Shown here one piece after another: positions 27,738 to 37,384 of a stretch of DNA of 64,000 nucleotides. The notes under the pieces were generated by a model, which ran no database searches, was not told the DNA's origin, and was given only the letters and a program-made list of their open reading frames with translations. Both the position numbers and the translations under genes were made by a program. Origin of the DNA: Pirellulales bacterium (GTDB lineage: Bacteria > Planctomycetota > Planctomycetia > Pirellulales > Lacipirellulaceae); the NCBI GenBank assembly GCA_019636345.1, contig JAHBXQ010000006.1, forward strand, positions 124,001-188,000, written 5' to 3'. The number at the start of each line of letters is the position of its first letter. The stretch's first letter is position 1.

Positions 27738-29732
27738 ATGAGCACGATGTCCGCGCCTGACGCACGGTCCGCCGCCCCCGTCGCAACCGGCAACTCCGCC
27801 GAGGAGCGCCGTTTTGCCAAGTTCGAAAAGATTCCGGTTCGCGTCTACGCGCATGCGGGCGAAGCGAGTCGAGCCGTCGCGGCGGAGATCGCCGCACTGG
27901 TGCGTCGCCGCGCCGAAGAGGGGCGCTCCTGCGTGCTGGGACTCGCCACCGGCAGCACGCCTGTCGGCGTTTACGGAGAACTCGTGCGGCTGCACCGAGA
28001 GGAAGGTTTGTCGTTCAAGCATGTCGTGACGTTCAATCTCGACGAGTACTTCCCCATGCAGCCCGACGAACTGCAAAGCTACGTGCGGTTCATGTGGGAG
28101 CACCTGTTCGACCACATCGACGTCGAGCGCGACAACGTCCACATCCCCGACGGCACGTTACCGGAGGACCAAGTCGAGGACCACTGCCGCGCCTACGAGG
28201 AAGCGATTCGCGCCGCGGGGGGCATCGACATTCAATTGCTGGGGATCGGCCGCACGGGGCATATCGGATTCAACGAACCGGGCTCGGGACGCGACAGTCG
28301 CACCCGCATGATTACGCTCGATCGGGTGACGCGCCGCGACGCGGCGAGCGACTTTTACGGCGAGGATCACGTCCCCCGTCGGGCGATCACGATGGGGGTC
28401 GGTTCGATCCTCGAAGCCCGCAAGGTCGTGCTGATGGCCTTCGGCGAAGGAAAGGCGAACGTCGTCGCAAAGGCGGTGGAGGGAGAGATCTCTTCGATCG
28501 TCGCCGCGAGCTACTTGCAGGAGCACCCGCAAGCCGAGTTCGTGCTCGACGCAGCGGCCGCCGAAGGGCTGGTCCGTCGATCGTCCCCGTGGCTTGCCGG
28601 CCCGGCGGCATGGGACGCCGCGTCGATCCGCAAGGCGGTCATCTGGCTCGCTTCGCGGCTGAAGAAACCGATCCTCAAGCTCACCGAGGAGGACTACAAC
28701 GAAGAAGGCCTCCAGGAATTGCTCGCCAGTCACGGACGCGCCTACGACATCAACGTCGAGGTGTTTCGCGAGCTTCAGCGGACAATTACCGGTTGGCCGG
28801 GAGGCAAGCCGGAGAATCGTCGTCGCGCCGACGACGGGCCATGCGTCGATCACCGGACGTTCCCTAAACGCGTCCTGATCTTCTCGCCTCACCCGGATGA
28901 CGACGTCATTTCGATGGGGGGGACGCTGATCCGGCTGGTCGATCAGGGGCATGAGGTTCATGTCGCCTACCAGACTTCGGGCAATATCGCGGTGTTCGAC
29001 GACGACGCGATTTGCTTCATGGATTTCGTCGCTGAATTCAATCGCCACTTCGGCATCGACCCGGCGCGGACCGCGGAGCTTGAGGCCCACATCGAGGCGT
29101 TCGTCAAGAACAAGCAGCCGGGACAGGTCGACAGCCCCGAGGTGCAACTGATCAAGGGGCTCATCCGCCGCACCGAGGCTCGCGCCGCGACCCGTTGTTC
29201 GGGAGTCCCCGAGAGCCAGCTTCACTTCATGGACATGCCGTTCTACGAAACGGGGCGGGTGCGCAAGAAGCCGTTGGGCGAGGACGACATCCGCCTCACT
29301 GTCGAACTGCTTCGCAAAGTGCAGCCGCATCAAGTCTACGCGGCGGGCGATTTGTCCGATCCGCACGGCACGCACCGGACTTGTTTGTCGGCCATTCTGC
29401 AGGCGTGTCAGGTCGTCGCGGACGACGAATGGTATCAGCAATGCGTCGTGTGGCTGTACCGCGGCGCGTGGCAGGAGTGGGGGCCGCATCAGATCGAAAT
29501 GGCCGTGCCGCTGAGCCCGCAGGAATTGCTGCGCAAGCGAATGGCGATCTTCAAGCACGAATCGCAAAAAGACAAAGCCCTGTTTCCCGGTCCCGATCCG
29601 CGGGAGTTTTGGCAACGGGCCGAGCAGCGGAATCGCACGACCGCCGAGTTGTATGATGCGCTGGGCTTGGCTGAGTACGAGGCCATTGAGGGATTCGTCC
29701 GTTGGAAGGGCGATCTCGACGCAGTTCTCTAG
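27738..29732 (+). CDS. Glucosamine-6-phosphate deaminase-like protein fused to a LmbE/PIG-L deacetylase
   Basis: This 664-residue fusion has an N-terminal NagB unit: LATGSTP (69-75), NLDEY (100-104) with the general-base Asp, and GIGRTGHIGFNEP (169-181). NagB enzymes usually read GxGxDGHIxFNEP there, so Thr replaces a catalytic Asp, a substitution I recall in other such fusions. The C-terminal LmbE/PIG-L unit (about 375-660) has the zinc site HPDDD (385-389) and DPHGTHRTC. The fusion could combine N-deacetylation with deamination of amino sugars such as GlcNAc derivatives. The start at 27738 skips a short TTG-initiated leader. Third in line with 25607 and 26592. Confidence 0.88.
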   Translation: MSTMSAPDARSAAPVATGNSAEERRFAKFEKIPVRVYAHAGEASRAVAAEIAALVRRRAEEGRSCVLGLATGSTPVGVYGELVRLHREEGLSFKHVVTFNLDEYFPMQPDELQSYVRFMWEHLFDHIDVERDNVHIPDGTLPEDQVEDHCRAYEEAIRAAGGIDIQLLGIGRTGHIGFNEPGSGRDSRTRMITLDRVTRRDAASDFYGEDHVPRRAITMGVGSILEARKVVLMAFGEGKANVVAKAVEGEISSIVAASYLQEHPQAEFVLDAAAAEGLVRRSSPWLAGPAAWDAASIRKAVIWLASRLKKPILKLTEEDYNEEGLQELLASHGRAYDINVEVFRELQRTITGWPGGKPENRRRADDGPCVDHRTFPKRVLIFSPHPDDDVISMGGTLIRLVDQGHEVHVAYQTSGNIAVFDDDAICFMDFVAEFNRHFGIDPARTAELEAHIEAFVKNKQPGQVDSPEVQLIKGLIRRTEARAATRCSGVPESQLHFMDMPFYETGRVRKKPLGEDDIRLTVELLRKVQPHQVYAAGDLSDPHGTHRTCLSAILQACQVVADDEWYQQCVVWLYRGAWQEWGPHQIEMAVPLSPQELLRKRMAIFKHESQKDKALFPGPDPREFWQRAEQRNRTTAELYDALGLAEYEAIEGFVRWKGDLDAVL

Positions 29733-29898
29733 CGTCGTGGGATTGTACGATCGCCTGCGAAGATTCCCCGCAAAGGCGAGGCGGCCGGGATCGGTCGAAG
29801 CGAACCCCGGGTCGATTTCCTGGGGACTTTGCTGCGCTACCGCCCCGGCCCCCCAGCTTGTTCGCGGAATCAACGAAGCAAGCTTCAAACGGCGACGG

Positions 29899-29928
29899 TT
29901 GGAAGGCTCGGGCGGCCTCTTGTATACT
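29899..29928 (+). promoter_or_regulatory. Sigma-70-type promoter of the first cytochrome gene
   Basis: TTGGAA (29899-29904, 4/6), 18 bases, then TATACT (29923-29928, 5/6). A start near 29935 would leave a leader of about 80 bases to the GTG at 30015. Confidence 0.5.
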
Positions 29929-30014
29929 GGGAGGGTCGCTTGCGATTCGCCCTTGAGGGGACGACGCGACCGAGGCGCTGTTGGCCGCTCTTCTCACCCC
30001 AGCCGGTTCTTGTC

Positions 30015-33000
30015 GTGAACTGCCGCTTGCCAATTCTCGCTGCGAGCCTGGCGGTCGCTGCGCTGGTGGTCGTCCCCAGCCGAGCGGAGGACGCCGTGCA
30101 TTACAACAGGGACGTCCGGCCGATCTTGTTCGACGCCTGCGTGTCGTGCCACGGACCTGACAGCGCATCGCGCGAGGCCGACCTGCGGCTCGACGTTCGT
30201 GAGCAAGCGGTCGACATGGGAGCAATCGTTCCGGGAGATCCTGAATCGAGCGAGATGCTGCGTCGGATTCTCTCGGACGATCCCGACGAGCGGATGCCGC
30301 CGCCGGAGCTCAAGAAGACGCTCACCGCCGAGCAGAAGGAGATTCTTGTGCGGTGGATCGCCGAAGGCGCGGCGTACGAACCGCTCTGGTCTCATATCCC
30401 TCCCCGGCGCCCCGCCGAACCTGACGTTGCCGACGCCGACTGGCCTCGCAACGGAATCGACCGATTCATCCTGGCAAAGCTTGCCGAAAACGGGCTGGCG
30501 CCGGTCGAGGAGGCGGATCGCCGCACGCTTGCGCGTCGCGCGTCTCTCGATCTTGTCGGTTTGCCGCCGACGGTCGAGCAACTCGCCGAGTTTCTTGCCG
30601 ACGACGCCCCCGACGCCTACGAGCGGTACGTCGAGCGACTGCTCGCTTCGCCCCGCTGGGGCGAGCACCGAGCCCGCTATTGGCTCGACGCGGCTCGGTA
30701 CGCCGACACGCACGGCATCCACTTCGACAACTATCGCGAGATGTGGTCGTACCGGGATTGGGTCATTCGGGCGTTCAATCAGAACATGCCCTTCGATCAA
30801 TTTACGATCGAGAATCTCGCCGGCGATCTGCTGCCGGCGGCAACGCTCGAACAGAAGATCGGCTCGGGGTTCAACCGGTGCAACATTACCACGAACGAGG
30901 GGGGGATTATCGACGAGGAGTACGTCGTCCTCTACGCCCGTGATCGGACCGAAACGACCAGCCACGTCTGGCTGGGCCTGACGGCCGGATGCGCAGTGTG
31001 CCACGATCACAAGTTCGATCCCCTCTCGCAGCGCGAATTCTACGAGCTGTCGGCCTTTTTCAACAATACGACGCAAGAGGCCAAGGACGGCAACGTGAAG
31101 GACACGCCGCCGATCGTGCGCGTGCCGCTCGTCGAGGATCGCGCGCGGTGGAGCGAATTGGTCGAAGCGATCCCGACCTTTGATCGCGAATTGGCCGAGC
31201 GACGGGAGAGCGCTCGGGGTTCGTTCGAGCGATGGCTGGCGTCGATCGCTCCCGAAGAGTTTGCCAAATGGCTGCCGCTGGAAGGGCTGCAATTGCACGC
31301 CCCGCTGGACGACGGCGACGATTCGATCGAATACCGCTTGCAGGGCGAAAGTCGCCGCGTCGACAAGCCCGCGTCGGTCGAATGGCGCCCGGGGCGGCTC
31401 GGCTCGCAGGGGGCCTATCTCTCCGGTGGCGCCGTGCTTGCCGCGGCCGAGGCGGGGGACTTCGAGAACGATCAGCCTTTCGCCGTTGCGGCGTGGATCA
31501 AGATTCCCGCCAAAGGAGGGAGCGCCGCGGTCCTTGCCCGCATGGACGAGGAGGCGAACCACCGCGGCTGGGATCTGTGGATCGAAGGGCGGCGCGTCGG
31601 CACGCATCTGATCAACAGTTGGCCCAAGAACGCCCTGAAGGTCGTCACCCGCGAGCCGGTCTCCGCCAACGAATGGGTCCATGCGGCCGTCGTTTACGAC
31701 GGCCGTCGCGACGCGACGTCAGTGCGCATCTACGTCAACGGCGTCGTGCAGCCGACCGAGATCCTCGCCAATTCGCTCTCCAAGACGATTCGCACCGAGA
31801 CGCCGCTGAAGCTCGGCCAGCGCCGCAACTCGTCGCCCTTGACCGGATCGCAGGTCGAAGACGTGCGCGTCTACTCGCGGGCGCTCGACGAGGACGAGGT
31901 GCTGACGCTGGCCACAACGGCCGCGATCGCCTCGGCGACGACCGTGCCGCCGGCCGAGCGCCCGGCTGCGGAGCTCGAGGCCCTCTACGCTTGGTGGTCG
32001 CGGATCGTCGACGAACGGGGGCGGGAGCTGTTCCTCAAGCAGCGGGCCTTTCGCAGCGAGTTGACCGCCATCGAATCGCGCGGCACGTTGGCCCATGTCA
32101 TGCAGGAGCGCCCCGATCCCCCCAAGGCGTACGTCCTCAACCGGGGCGAATACGACCAGCGCCGGGACGAAGTGACCCCCGCGACCCCCGCATTTCTCCC
32201 CCCCATGCCCGCCGACTTGCCGCGCAACCGGCTGGGGCTCGCACAATGGCTGCTCTGCGAGGAGAACCCGCTGACCGCTCGGGTGACGGTCAATCGGTAC
32301 TGGCAGGAGGCGTTCGGCCAAGGCTTGGTCCGCACGGCCGGCGATTTCGGCATGTCGGGCGAGCTCCCCTCGCACCCCGAATTGCTCGACTGGCTGGCGA
32401 TCGAGTTTCGCGAGTCGGGTTGGGACGTCAAACACATGTTCCGCCTGCTGGTCACGAGCAGCGCGTATCGTCAGAGCGCCCTCGTTTCGCCGGAGGCCCG
32501 GGAGCGCGACCCTGACAACCGTCTGCTGTCGCGGGGACCGCGGTTTCGGATGGACGGCGAGATGATTCGCGACTATGCCCTGGCGGCCAGCGGCACGCTG
32601 TCGCCCAAGATCGGCGGGCCGAGCGTCAAACCGTACCAGCCCCCGGGCGTGTGGGAGGCGGTCGCGATGATCGGCTCGAACACCCGCGATTACAAGCAGG
32701 ATTCCGGCGAGTCGCTCTATCGTCGCAGCTTGTACACGTTCTGGAAACGGTCGGCGCCCCCCGCGTCCCTGGAGACGTTCAACGCCCCGTCGCGGGAGAA
32801 CTGCACCGTGGTCCGCGAACGCACCAACACGCCGCTGCAGGCCTTGGTGACGCTCAACGACCCGCAGTTCGTCGAGGCGGCCCGGCGGCTCGCTCAGCGG
32901 GCGATTCACGAGGCGGGGGGCGAATTCAACGGCCGAGCCGAGTTCCTCGCCCAGCGGGTGCTCTGCCGACCGCTCCTCCCCGAGGAGCGAAAGATCGTCC

Positions 33001-33173
33001 GCAGCACGTTCGAGGCGCTGGTGTCTCACTACGCAGTCGACGCGGCCGACGCCCAGGCGCTGATCACGGTCGGGGAATCGCCGGTCGACGCGACGATTCC
33101 GCCCGCCGAGTTGGCATCCTGGACGATGGTCGTCAATCAGTTGTTCAATCTCGACGAAGCGTTGAACAAGTAA
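30015..33173 (+). CDS. Planctomycete secreted cytochrome (PSCyt1-DUF1549-LamG-DUF1553)
   Basis: This 1052-residue exported protein has a signal peptide (residues 1-27) and a c-type heme motif CVSCH (42-46) in the PSCyt1 domain. A DUF1549 domain follows (about 140-350; WLDAARYADTHGIHFDNYREMW and later CAVCHDHKFDP, a second CxxCH). Next comes a LamG/concanavalin-like insert at about 430-640 and a DUF1553 domain from about 720 to the end. Such proteins are widespread in planctomycetes, usually beside DUF1501 or sulfatase genes. Electron transfer or saccharide breakdown has been suggested; the role is unproven. GTG start fits the promoter at 29899. Confidence 0.9.
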   Translation: MNCRLPILAASLAVAALVVVPSRAEDAVHYNRDVRPILFDACVSCHGPDSASREADLRLDVREQAVDMGAIVPGDPESSEMLRRILSDDPDERMPPPELKKTLTAEQKEILVRWIAEGAAYEPLWSHIPPRRPAEPDVADADWPRNGIDRFILAKLAENGLAPVEEADRRTLARRASLDLVGLPPTVEQLAEFLADDAPDAYERYVERLLASPRWGEHRARYWLDAARYADTHGIHFDNYREMWSYRDWVIRAFNQNMPFDQFTIENLAGDLLPAATLEQKIGSGFNRCNITTNEGGIIDEEYVVLYARDRTETTSHVWLGLTAGCAVCHDHKFDPLSQREFYELSAFFNNTTQEAKDGNVKDTPPIVRVPLVEDRARWSELVEAIPTFDRELAERRESARGSFERWLASIAPEEFAKWLPLEGLQLHAPLDDGDDSIEYRLQGESRRVDKPASVEWRPGRLGSQGAYLSGGAVLAAAEAGDFENDQPFAVAAWIKIPAKGGSAAVLARMDEEANHRGWDLWIEGRRVGTHLINSWPKNALKVVTREPVSANEWVHAAVVYDGRRDATSVRIYVNGVVQPTEILANSLSKTIRTETPLKLGQRRNSSPLTGSQVEDVRVYSRALDEDEVLTLATTAAIASATTVPPAERPAAELEALYAWWSRIVDERGRELFLKQRAFRSELTAIESRGTLAHVMQERPDPPKAYVLNRGEYDQRRDEVTPATPAFLPPMPADLPRNRLGLAQWLLCEENPLTARVTVNRYWQEAFGQGLVRTAGDFGMSGELPSHPELLDWLAIEFRESGWDVKHMFRLLVTSSAYRQSALVSPEARERDPDNRLLSRGPRFRMDGEMIRDYALAASGTLSPKIGGPSVKPYQPPGVWEAVAMIGSNTRDYKQDSGESLYRRSLYTFWKRSAPPASLETFNAPSRENCTVVRERTNTPLQALVTLNDPQFVEAARRLAQRAIHEAGGEFNGRAEFLAQRVLCRPLLPEERKIVRSTFEALVSHYAVDAADAQALITVGESPVDATIPPAELASWTMVVNQLFNLDEALNK

Positions 33174-33218
33174 TCTCTCGCCGCCAGAGGTTCCGAGACC
33201 CCCACGGTCATTCGCCCT

Positions 33219-34670
33219 ATGTCGATACTCAGAGAACTTCGCACCGCCGTCAGCCGGCGCCACTTCTTGCTCGACGGGGGACACCTCCTGGGGACCGCTG
33301 CGCTGGCCGCTTTGGGCGGGGGCGCCGCGGCATCGTTGGCTCAGGCGGCGAGCGGCGGCTCGCGGCTTCATTTCGCTCCCCGGGCTCGGCACGTCATCTA
33401 TCTGCACATGGTCGGCGGACCGCCGCAGATGGACATGTACGACTACAAGCCGGTCATGGGCCAATGGTATGACAAGGACCTCCCCGAGTCGGTCCGTATG
33501 GGCCAGCGGCTTACGACGATGACCAGCGGTCAGGCGCGGTTTCCCATCGCCCCGAGCAAGTACACGTTCGAGCGGTGCGGCGAGTCGGGGATGTGGGTCT
33601 GCGAGCTCATGCCCTGGATGAAGAAGATGGTCGACGACGTGCTGTTCGTCCGCAGCATGCAGACCGACGCCATCAACCACGAGCCGGCCATCACCTTCAT
33701 GCAGACCGGCAACCAGGTTCAAGGTCGGCCTTGCCTGGGTTCGTGGGCGTCGTATGGCCTGGGCTCGCTCAACGAAGATCTGCCGACGTTCGTCGTCATG
33801 GTCGCCCGCTCGACGAACACCGAGCAAGTCCAAGCGATCTCCGGGCGGTTGTGGTCGAGCGGGTTCCTTCCCGGCGAACACGCGGGGGTCGGCTTTCGCA
33901 CCGCCGGCGATCCGATTCTGTATCTCAACGACCCGGCCGGGGTCCCTCGCGACGTTCGCCGGGCCACTCTCGACGGCATTCGCGCGCTCAACGAACTCAA
34001 CTACCGCCGGCTCGGCGATCCGCAAACCCAAACGCGCATCCAGCAGTACGAGCTGGCGTTCCGCATGCAGGCCAGCGTGCCTGAGTTGGTCGATTTCAAG
34101 AACGAGCCCGGCTCGACATTCGATCTGTACGGCGAAGCGGCTCGCGAGCCGGGGACCTTCGCCAACACGGCCTTGTTGGCCCGGCGGATGGTCGAGCGGG
34201 GCGTGCGATTCGTCCAGATCTATCACAACAACTGGGACACGCATGCGAACGTCGCCGGTCGGCTCCCCGATCAGTGCCGCGACGTCGACCAAGCTTGCTT
34301 CGGGCTCGTGCAGGACCTCAAGCAGCGGGGCCTGTTGGACGATACGCTGGTGATTTGGGGCGGCGAGTTCGGCCGGACAATTTACTCGCAGGGGGGGCTG
34401 ACGCACGAGAACTACGGCCGCGACCACCATCCCCGCTGCTTCACGATGTGGATGGCCGGCGGCGGCGTCCGGGCCGGGCACATCCATGGCGAGACCGACG
34501 ACTTCTCCTACAACGTCGTCCAGGACCCTGTGCCGGTTCGCGACCTGCACGCCACAGTGCTTCACCAACTGGGCTTCGACCACGAGCGATTCGCGGTGAA
34601 GCACCAAGGCCTCGACCAGCGCCTCACCGGCGTCCTGCCGGCACGGGTCGTTTCGGAGCTTCTGGCGTAA
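33219..34670 (+). CDS. Tat-exported DUF1501 protein
   Basis: This 483-residue protein has a twin-arginine signal (SRRHFL, residues 12-17) followed by an Ala/Gly-rich hydrophobic stretch. The body is alkaline-phosphatase/sulfatase-like: HMVGGPPQMDMYDYKP at the start, WASYGLGSLNEDLP, and near the end [29 protein letters not shown], typical of DUF1501. The gene lies 45 bases after the cytochrome gene, the normal pairing in this phylum, and probably forms an operon with it. The Asp/His residues suggest metal binding, but the substrate is unknown. Confidence 0.92.
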   Translation: MSILRELRTAVSRRHFLLDGGHLLGTAALAALGGGAAASLAQAASGGSRLHFAPRARHVIYLHMVGGPPQMDMYDYKPVMGQWYDKDLPESVRMGQRLTTMTSGQARFPIAPSKYTFERCGESGMWVCELMPWMKKMVDDVLFVRSMQTDAINHEPAITFMQTGNQVQGRPCLGSWASYGLGSLNEDLPTFVVMVARSTNTEQVQAISGRLWSSGFLPGEHAGVGFRTAGDPILYLNDPAGVPRDVRRATLDGIRALNELNYRRLGDPQTQTRIQQYELAFRMQASVPELVDFKNEPGSTFDLYGEAAREPGTFANTALLARRMVERGVRFVQIYHNNWDTHANVAGRLPDQCRDVDQACFGLVQDLKQRGLLDDTLVIWGGEFGRTIYSQGGLTHENYGRDHHPRCFTMWMAGGGVRAGHIHGETDDFSYNVVQDPVPVRDLHATVLHQLGFDHERFAVKHQGLDQRLTGVLPARVVSELLA

Positions 34671-34791
34671 GCGGCCGCAGCCAAGCGGTCCATGTCGCCG
34701 CCGAGGGCGCCAAGGACGCAGAGCAATGCTCGCGAGTTGTCGCCTGCGAACGGGAACGGGCGGGAGAGCCGAGTCTAGGACGGCGTTGCTC

Positions 34792-34832
34792 CAGGCCTGA
34801 CGAGCCCCGGCGAGCCGAACGCGTCAGGCCTG
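34792..34832. terminator. Strong stem-loop between convergent genes
   Basis: CAGGCCTGACG (34792-34802) and CGTCAGGCCTG (34822-34832) form a perfect 11-bp stem with a 19-base loop that is itself partly GC-paired. It lies between the DUF1501 stop (34670) and the permease stop (34871), where a bidirectional terminator is expected. There is no T-run, so it could also be an interspersed repeat copy. Confidence 0.55.
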
Positions 34833-34870
34833 CACCGCTCCCCTCCGCGTTGATCGTTAACTCGCCGCAG

Positions 34871-36271
34871 CTACGCGAGCTTCGCTTTGCGAGCGGTCAG
34901 AAACCCGTAGGCCGCCACGACGGCGAAGCAGAGCAAGGGGAGCAGGAATGAGACGCGGACCGATTCCAGCGTCCGGCCGGCGAACTGGAAGTCGCCCATG
35001 TCGATGATTCGTCCCTGCAGCGGCGGCATGAGCGCCCCGCCGACGATCGCGAAGATCAGCCCCGCGGAGCCGAGCTTGGCGTCGTCGATCGACAAGCCGT
35101 CGAGGGCGATCCCGTAGATCGTCGGGAACATGAGCGACATGCAGGCGGAGATTCCGACGAGGCAATACAACCCGGGGAAACCCTGCAAAAAAACGGTTCC
35201 CAGCGACAACGCCATGCCGCCCAGCGCGAGCGTTCCGAGCAACAGCCCCGGGCTGACGTATCGCAGAAAAAACGTGCAAATGAACCGACTAGTCACGAAG
35301 ATGACCATGGCCGCTATGTTGTAGCCTTGCGCCTCCGAGGCGCTGAGTCCCAACAGCGTCATGCCGTAGTGGATGATGAACGTCCAGCACATGATTTGGG
35401 CGCCGACGTACGCCGTCTGGGCGACGACCCCCCCGACGTAGCGGAAATGCATCAGGTTCTTCAGCACTTGCAGCGGATGGATGTCCTCCTCGGGATGGCC
35501 CGTGGCGGGCAGGCGAGAAACTATGAACAACGCCATCACTCCCAATACGACCAAGCCGAGGACGATGTAAGGAACGCGGATCGTCGCGAGATCGTTTTCT
35601 TGCAACTGGGAGTAGGCTTCGGGCTCCGACTCGTGGAACTCGACCAGTGCGCCGGTGATCGCTTTGTCCACCTGGGCGGGCGCCATCGTCTTGTACTCGG
35701 GGTGCAGCTCCGCCTGCTTCGCGCGAAACTCGTTGACGTCGAGCGCCGGCAAGATCAATTGGCTGGCCACCCACATGCCGACCAGCGAGCCCATGGGGTT
35801 GAACGACTGGGCGAGATTCAAGCGACGGGTCGCCGTTTCGATCGGTCCCAGCGAGAGGATATAAGGGTTCGCGCTGGTCTCCAAGAACGCCAAACCGAAG
35901 GTGAGTATGTAGTAGGCGATCAGGAACAGATTGAATTCCTTCGCCATGCTGGCGGGGATGAATAACAGCGCCCCGACGGCGTACAACGCGAGGCCGACGA
36001 CAATGCCCGTCTTGAACGAATACTTGCGAATGATCAGCGCGGCCGGCAGCGCCATCGTGGCGTAACCGCCATAAAATGCGAACTGCACCAGACTGCTCTG
36101 GAAGTTGCTCAGAAGGAATATGTCTTTGAACGCCTTCACCATGGGATTGGTGATGTCGTTCGCGAATCCCCACAACGCAAACAGGCTCGTGACGAGAATG
36201 AAGGCGTACAGATACGGCCGCGGGACGACCGGCGACGTGACGCCGGCGGCGGGGGATTGGGAGGCGGACAT
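34871..36271 (-). CDS. fucP: Sugar:proton symporter of the FucP type
   Basis: This 466-residue major facilitator permease has 12 predicted membrane segments in two halves. The start PYLYAFILVTSLFALWGFANDITNPMVKAFKDIF and the ETSANPYILSLGP segment are characteristic of FucP (L-fucose:H+ symporter) and related glucose/galactose transporters. Loop insertions near residues 200-240 are longer than in E. coli FucP. The ATG at 36271 begins the family-like sequence. It is the last gene of the minus-strand cluster with fucU, which supports an L-fucose-like substrate; galactose or glucose cannot be excluded. Confidence 0.85.
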   Translation of the reverse strand: MSASQSPAAGVTSPVVPRPYLYAFILVTSLFALWGFANDITNPMVKAFKDIFLLSNFQSSLVQFAFYGGYATMALPAALIIRKYSFKTGIVVGLALYAVGALLFIPASMAKEFNLFLIAYYILTFGLAFLETSANPYILSLGPIETATRRLNLAQSFNPMGSLVGMWVASQLILPALDVNEFRAKQAELHPEYKTMAPAQVDKAITGALVEFHESEPEAYSQLQENDLATIRVPYIVLGLVVLGVMALFIVSRLPATGHPEEDIHPLQVLKNLMHFRYVGGVVAQTAYVGAQIMCWTFIIHYGMTLLGLSASEAQGYNIAAMVIFVTSRFICTFFLRYVSPGLLLGTLALGGMALSLGTVFLQGFPGLYCLVGISACMSLMFPTIYGIALDGLSIDDAKLGSAGLIFAIVGGALMPPLQGRIIDMGDFQFAGRTLESVRVSFLLPLLCFAVVAAYGFLTARKAKLA

Positions 36272-36372
36272 GGCGGCTCGGGCGATGAGGGAGTGGCGAG
36301 TACGACAAGCAGACGACAGGTGCAAATGAACCGTAAGATCGATCAGCCGGCCGCGGCGCTCCAGCCCCGCGG

Positions 36373-37203
36373 TCAGAACCCGCGGAGGGCCGTGCTGCTG
36401 CGGCCTTCGAGACCTGGTTTGGGGCGACGAGTAAGGACATGGTACTTGATGCCGTGCCGCTCGCAAAAGGTCCGCTTCTCGGGCCGATCGCCGTCTTCGT
36501 TCACCGCGTAAACGTCGGGGCGAATCAGGGCGATCTCCGGCTCGGCGTCGAGCCAGCCGTCGCCGCTGGAGACGTAGGCCCGGCGTACGAAGCGAATTGC
36601 CCCGGCCATGTACCTCCGTTCCTGTTCGGGAAACAGCGGGTGGTGCGGGCCCTTAAGCTGCCGCACGTTCGCGTCGTGCCCGACGACGACGTGCAACTCG
36701 CCCAACTCGGCGACCTCCTCGAAAAACCGCACGTGTCCCGTGTGGAGCCAGTCGTAACAGCCGGTGACGATCACCTTCGACCGCGGGGGAGCGTCCTGCG
36801 GGCCGTCGACGTCCGTCGGCTCGGGAAAGCCGGCGAGTTCCGCGTCGCTCAATACGCGGTACTCGCCCCCCGAGGCGCGCACTAGCCGCTCGTCGACGGC
36901 ATTGGCGGTACGCTCGTCGACGAACCACGCGGCTCCGGGGACGCTCTGATTAACGGCCAGTTCCGCTTCACGACCGCGATCAGCCGCCGCGAGCGGCTGG
37001 ACCTGCGCGACGAACCGCACCGATTCGACGAAGTAGCGTCGCTCGGGCAGAGGAAACTTCGGCTCGGCGCCCGTCGCGGCCCGAACAACGTCGTCGTCCC
37101 ACAATTGCACGCAGACCGGCCCCGTTCGGGCCGCTTCCTGCAGCAAACGGATGTGACGCGATCGGAGGTCGTCGAAGCTGGCCGAGACGTAGACCGGTTT
37201 CAT
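36373..37203 (-). CDS. Tandem nucleotidyltransferase-like protein, first unit degenerate
   Basis: This 276-residue protein repeats the cytidylyltransferase fold. The second unit (about 143-270) has the complete HxGH motif in VTGCYDWLHTGHVRFFEE (154-157) and KxxVxG-like elements. The first (about 1-130) begins SFDDLRSRHIRLL, keeping only one His of the expected HxGH. Both units share an ERRY-x(5)-RFV element (near 55 and 205), supporting duplication. Cytidylyl/adenylyltransferases activate sugar phosphates, glycerol phosphate or pantetheine phosphate. Placed between the GHMP-like protein and permease, it may act on a fucose-like sugar phosphate; this is inference. Confidence 0.75.
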   Translation of the reverse strand: MKPVYVSASFDDLRSRHIRLLQEAARTGPVCVQLWDDDVVRAATGAEPKFPLPERRYFVESVRFVAQVQPLAAADRGREAELAVNQSVPGAAWFVDERTANAVDERLVRASGGEYRVLSDAELAGFPEPTDVDGPQDAPPRSKVIVTGCYDWLHTGHVRFFEEVAELGELHVVVGHDANVRQLKGPHHPLFPEQERRYMAGAIRFVRRAYVSSGDGWLDAEPEIALIRPDVYAVNEDGDRPEKRTFCERHGIKYHVLTRRPKPGLEGRSSTALRGF

Positions 37204-37236
37204 AGCGAGAACGATCCAAGATACTGGGAAAGGTTT

Positions 37237-37369
37237 CGCCACGGAGGCGCCGAGCGACCAGCGAGAATGAACATGGGAGCCTCCGCCTCAATCCATGCCA
37301 GAACGAAGTTGCGAGTCAGTTCCGCAAGCGGTGGACTTGGCACTTGGAATCGATCTGGCCTCCGTGGCG
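37237..37369. repeat. Inverted 12-bp repeat around the gap between two cluster genes
   Basis: CGCCACGGAGGC (37237-37248) and its exact reverse complement (37358-37369) are separated by 109 bases in the gap between 37203 and 37385. The element resembles short 'cacggaggcgc' repeats found elsewhere in this window. Confidence 0.6.
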
Positions 37370-37384
37370 CTACGGCGAGGACCA

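Noticed and set aside
31719-34607. A 962-codon minus-strand open frame over the first cytochrome/DUF1501 pair
   Set aside because: It is antisense to two genes with clear domains and a heme motif, and its sequence is the low-complexity Arg/Gly/Val type produced by GC-rich third codon positions.
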